From JAZQNC01 sp045536155 (lineage in GTDB: Bacteria; Bacillota; Clostridia; Oscillospirales; CAG-272): a stretch of 43,378 nt of DNA. The position numbers were made by a program, and so were the translations under genes. The stretch spans positions 1 to 43,378 of the forward strand of contig JAZSMZ010000067.1 in the NCBI GenBank assembly GCA_045536155.1, written 5' to 3'. Of this stretch, positions 42,501 to 43,378 are shown one piece after another; positions within the stretch are counted from its first letter, which is position 1, and each line of letters opens with the position of its first letter. The notes under the pieces are model-generated. The model saw only the letters and a list, made by a program, of their open reading frames with translations. It had not been told where the DNA came from and ran no database searches.

Positions 42501-43378
42501 GCCGAAGGTAATGGTTTCAAGTTTTTCATCATATGCGAAAATTTCGCTGGACTTTGTCCATGTGGGGTTGGAATGTGCGTTGAAATCCTTGAAGTAATCA
42601 ATATGATTTGTACCATGTACACTTACAAGAGTAGCAGGAAGTGTTGCATGCTTCAAATTGTGGCAGTTATTGAATACCCAAGCATGGAGATGTACAGGAC
42701 GGTCTGCGGGGAGTACAACCTCTTCAATAATGAGGTCTTTGAATGCGCCCTGTGCAATACACAGTTCCTCAGTTCCGCCTGCAGCAAAGGTCAGCTTTGT
42801 GAAGGTAGACTTCTGGAATGCTTCCTGACCGATATAAGTAACGGTGGAAGGAATTACCACTTCGCCGGTCAGGTTGGTAAAGCCCTGTGCAGTGAAGGAA
42901 CCGATAGAGGTAACGCCTTCTTCGATCACAAGCTTTTTAACCTTTGTGCGGTCATAAGGCCAGCCTTCTATTGCTTTACCTTCACCGGTGCTGTCATAAC
43001 GGACAGCTTCTCTCCAAGCACCGACTTCATAAGTCTTACCGCTGTTAGGATCAGCTACAGGAGTACCCTTGGTAGGTGCAATGGTGAGCGTACCGTCATC
43101 GGTCAGAGTCCAGTCGATACCGCCCCATGTGCCGCCTTCGTAAGCGGGAACCAAGCCGTAAAAGCCGGTTTCCTCATTCATTTCGAACTTAAAGCCATCG
43201 GCAATCTTGAGTTCCCCGTCAGTAGGATCAACAGTGAACGTACCGCCGGAAATTACCGTTTCATGCTTGCGACCATCATAAGAATTGAAGAAGTCATTAT
43301 AGCCTTCCATCACGAAGTGGCCACCATTAATATAGGTGTAATAGCCCTTTTTATTGCTGCTAGCAGTAAGGCCTTCTA
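36534..43378 (-). CDS. Giant repeat-rich surface protein (N-terminus outside the window)
   Basis: The frame stays open to the right edge, so at least 2,280 residues are encoded here and the true start is missing. From the N-terminal side: a BspA-like leucine-rich segment (nt about 42,960-42,480), beta-helix-like repeats (42,400-41,780), GLUG-type repeats (41,760-40,650; FGLFGYVYGANISNVKF), an InlB-B/Flg_new-like unit (about 40,600-40,440; YYAKW), more beta-helix (40,430-38,650), a second GLUG block (38,640-37,250) and a C-terminal domain. A module like IGDTTYTSIQAAIDAAQDGD recurs four times (near 42,400, 40,390, 39,680, 37,150). There is no LPxTG, SLH or transmembrane anchor at the C-terminus. 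It is presumably secreted and may be an adhesin or glycan-binding protein. Confidence 0.88.
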   Translation of the reverse strand, partial: EGLTASSNKKGYYTYINGGHFVMEGYNDFFNSYDGRKHETVISGGTFTVDPTDGELKIADGFKFEMNEETGFYGLVPAYEGGTWGGIDWTLTDDGTLTIAPTKGTPVADPNSGKTYEVGAWREAVRYDSTGEGKAIEGWPYDRTKVKKLVIEEGVTSIGSFTAQGFTNLTGEVVIPSTVTYIGQEAFQKSTFTKLTFAAGGTEELCIAQGAFKDLIIEEVVLPADRPVHLHAWVFNNCHNLKHATLPATLVSVHGTNHIDYFKDFNAHSNPTWTKSSEIFAYDEKLETITFGSKEVMDMFYANNNGTSKDYTVANVGLTTYCDLEDAFEAAKNGETVTLIKNVTATANVPADATVVLDLNGKTLTGSILAPNADLTVQNGTIKNTNASVSAIEINAGSLTLTDVNVSSARHGVRIDGAVIATIEGGEYKLTSTTGTRHSVNISGAADVTINAGTFVGPKGTTMDSGSAVCVQAGAKATITGGNFSGGKNATLGVSGTMSITGGTFDQDPSTYVAEGYKAVNKNGTWSVKEDIVLSGSGTETDPFIISNLKELKAFRDSVNEGNTYAGQYVKLTADIDLSNEIWIPIGTSNYDKTPTTDGVKMFAGNFDGDNHTITGLTSNGYIPDSAETGSTEYSFGLFGYVYGANISNVKFANVDIDCGTRTDSAGNEVYGSGIAALIGYYVPANEKTSVISNCHVLSGTVKASNNMGGLIGHMDSQLSQPAVDITIENCSNAADVTTEAREAGGILGLMNSAREGNYLVTMRGTVTFKNCVNTGDITSLGGGAPSAGGILGRDHNQAAGQRLKIVFDGCKNSGTITVTANGETHAAGIGAGYYSAGAWLIAKDCENTGNVVVNNPNSAVYAGGLISYGGVVELINSTSTGTVTGGIGNTYVGGAQNILFLEKMDNFTDTVNGYTYYLNGGTSPEYAALVDDAAGGGNFHLVETAYKDGAEFGGWYDNAELTGEAYTALNSSVKTYYAKWIGDEPVAKIGDTTYTSIQAAIDAAQDGDTITVLADIDLANTELQVLDGSYDTYFLVEGKSVTIDLNGKTISGEYTGTNTMLVGVFSTDNGGHLTLTGNGTVNVTATNKVYSLIANYEDDCTIIIENGTYTLDKASDSLVYSGGYTDAAVTVKDGTFTLGNVGTGENGKPWIFNVLGAGDHHVLITGGTFNADINRQHWSNEAVVDKTCYVVANTTDGTWTVKDGAVAYVNTGMTTGPYYAPKKVGYATIDEAFAAAVAQKDSPITLLANVELSEDVEINNIGKDLVLDCGEFTLNCNGHKIILTDATATLTAPEGLNVTTNVEGYKVQYADGVYTLAIDYIKWIKAELLAGNDVTLDRDIVITDYELVNALVLPSNGNGKYTEVHGNGAVFHITKPGVVLDLNGHSITWDAHHDDYCNKRQVSLFMVTITGNAGETSGFTVKDSVGTGKVDVYGMGTGMYVVGVDAVGTIEGGTWTNYPCKTCGASNIFLYPSHGGTMNITGGTFEQKDSDYLLGWNGSSKPTTNNGVGIDQDATKMVISDGTFINFNPENVKFFDTANGSAESETNGCELGFMAKDNGDGTYGIKEWDLVIRNKDDLLRFAELVTAGETYAGKTITLDADIDLAGIEWSPIGGEDVYFAGEFDGQSHTISNLTQTQGARMGLFGLIEKAYLHDFTLKDVNFTVGADNARVGAVAGNLQYWNVLEDITIDGINVTANGNDGLIGSVTGYAWKSQLGNVDVKNAVYTVNGTGNVIGGHTAYGRAHVWDAGVTGNNAHWLEGTVQIIDGTEYVLQNYFVDCDVDAITITLNGTGSEVGGFFGSDTYNSHSNYFVDCHVTGLDVTAAEGTSQTVGGFIAWNNGTTSAGTVKGFDGCSAAGTIKGADGIYGGFAGQVGGRACEYYNASADVDITCTGIAGGFVGATQAYSTHKYTFTDCSATGDISGTVAGGFAGKNGMSGDGKSVFVEFNGCSASGKVYATEIAGGLIGEVNTELPATNWNTVDSTGKLTLLGNTASEKANVTGNAIVGYLIGYFDGVANGDAKEGNTVKLILNNNTPDGSDIGSGTGHHINISGDTITEDIFDPVAQIGDAYYETLAAALDAAKSGDTVKLLVDTVGSTVMITKGITLDLNGKTLETAYLVAFNGNHVIDSSDEKTGLLVIEKDNIKLANNNEQMPVCTVDGYKFVEIEFNVAISNGKYVFQPLFSEATHELLTTGKNVSGVSIEIHVSWSKATGNVEGGTQKFVFTDEMVKKYIESYNPIGGKYGQMFTLTLTGTEGYNILGVSAVVVSNIGVNSSAEIN

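Noticed and set aside
30579..43378. Search for the missing spoVT 5' end (MKATGIVRRIDDLGRVV-like) within the window
   Set aside because: I saw no minus-strand stretch that encodes it, so the opposite boundary cannot be placed inside the window.

Overview
The window looks like a chromosomal segment of an anaerobic, spore-forming Bacillota of class Clostridia, probably a gut Oscillospiraceae/Christensenellales-type lineage. The grounds are spo0A, a spoVT remnant, a small 2[4Fe-4S] ferredoxin, NrdR, strong AGGAGG ribosome sites and near-consensus sigma-A promoters with exact 17-bp spacers. The genus cannot be read from the sequence. No CRISPR array, rRNA or transposase is visible; the one tRNA is tRNA-Lys(UUU).

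Layout, 1-28 kb (host backbone). 1-3.1 kb: end of an unknown gene, a small membrane protein, then a sigma-70/ECF factor fused to a transmembrane segment and a cysteine-rich extracytoplasmic region. 3.2-5.4 kb (minus): acyl-ACP thioesterase, class II fructose-bisphosphate aldolase and an orphan MazF-type toxin. 5.9-10.4 kb (minus): lnt, an RluA-type pseudouridine synthase, rsmI and a tRNA1(Val)-type methyltransferase, then a ferredoxin. 10.5-11.7 kb: a radC broken by one amber codon, and nrdR. 12-14.9 kb (plus): an acyl-ACP/acyl-CoA synthetase on an apparently leaderless transcript, an acyl carrier protein and a NERD-domain membrane protein. 14.9-19.4 kb: a CofE-like ligase, spo0A, tRNA-Lys, a zinc/manganese-type ABC transporter (ATPase and permease, no binding protein) and thioredoxin. 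19.8-27.9 kb: an orphan, degenerate NuoL/MrpA-like protein, cardiolipin synthase, two AraC regulators, a YfcE-like phosphodiesterase, a truncated catalytically dead acyl-synthetase paralogue and a GH172 (DUF2961) protein.

Layout, 28-43.4 kb (accessory, every gene on the minus strand). A large serine recombinase is fused in frame to the C-terminal 153 residues of SpoVT. This is best read as one end of an integrated element sitting inside spoVT. Behind it lie a small element protein, two unrecognised proteins, an AP2-domain protein, a VanZ/lipoprotein pair, then a set made of a PqqD-like protein, an HprK-like kinase, a 39-residue peptide and a giant repeat-rich surface protein that runs off the window. 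The spoVT 5' half is not in the window, so the other boundary is unseen.

Themes: lipid/acyl metabolism recurs (thioesterase, two acyl-synthetase relatives, ACP, Lnt, cardiolipin synthase), and sporulation control recurs (spo0A, interrupted spoVT). The leading novelty candidates are the spoVT-interrupting recombinase chimera, the surface protein/peptide/kinase/PqqD set, and the membrane-tethered sigma factor.
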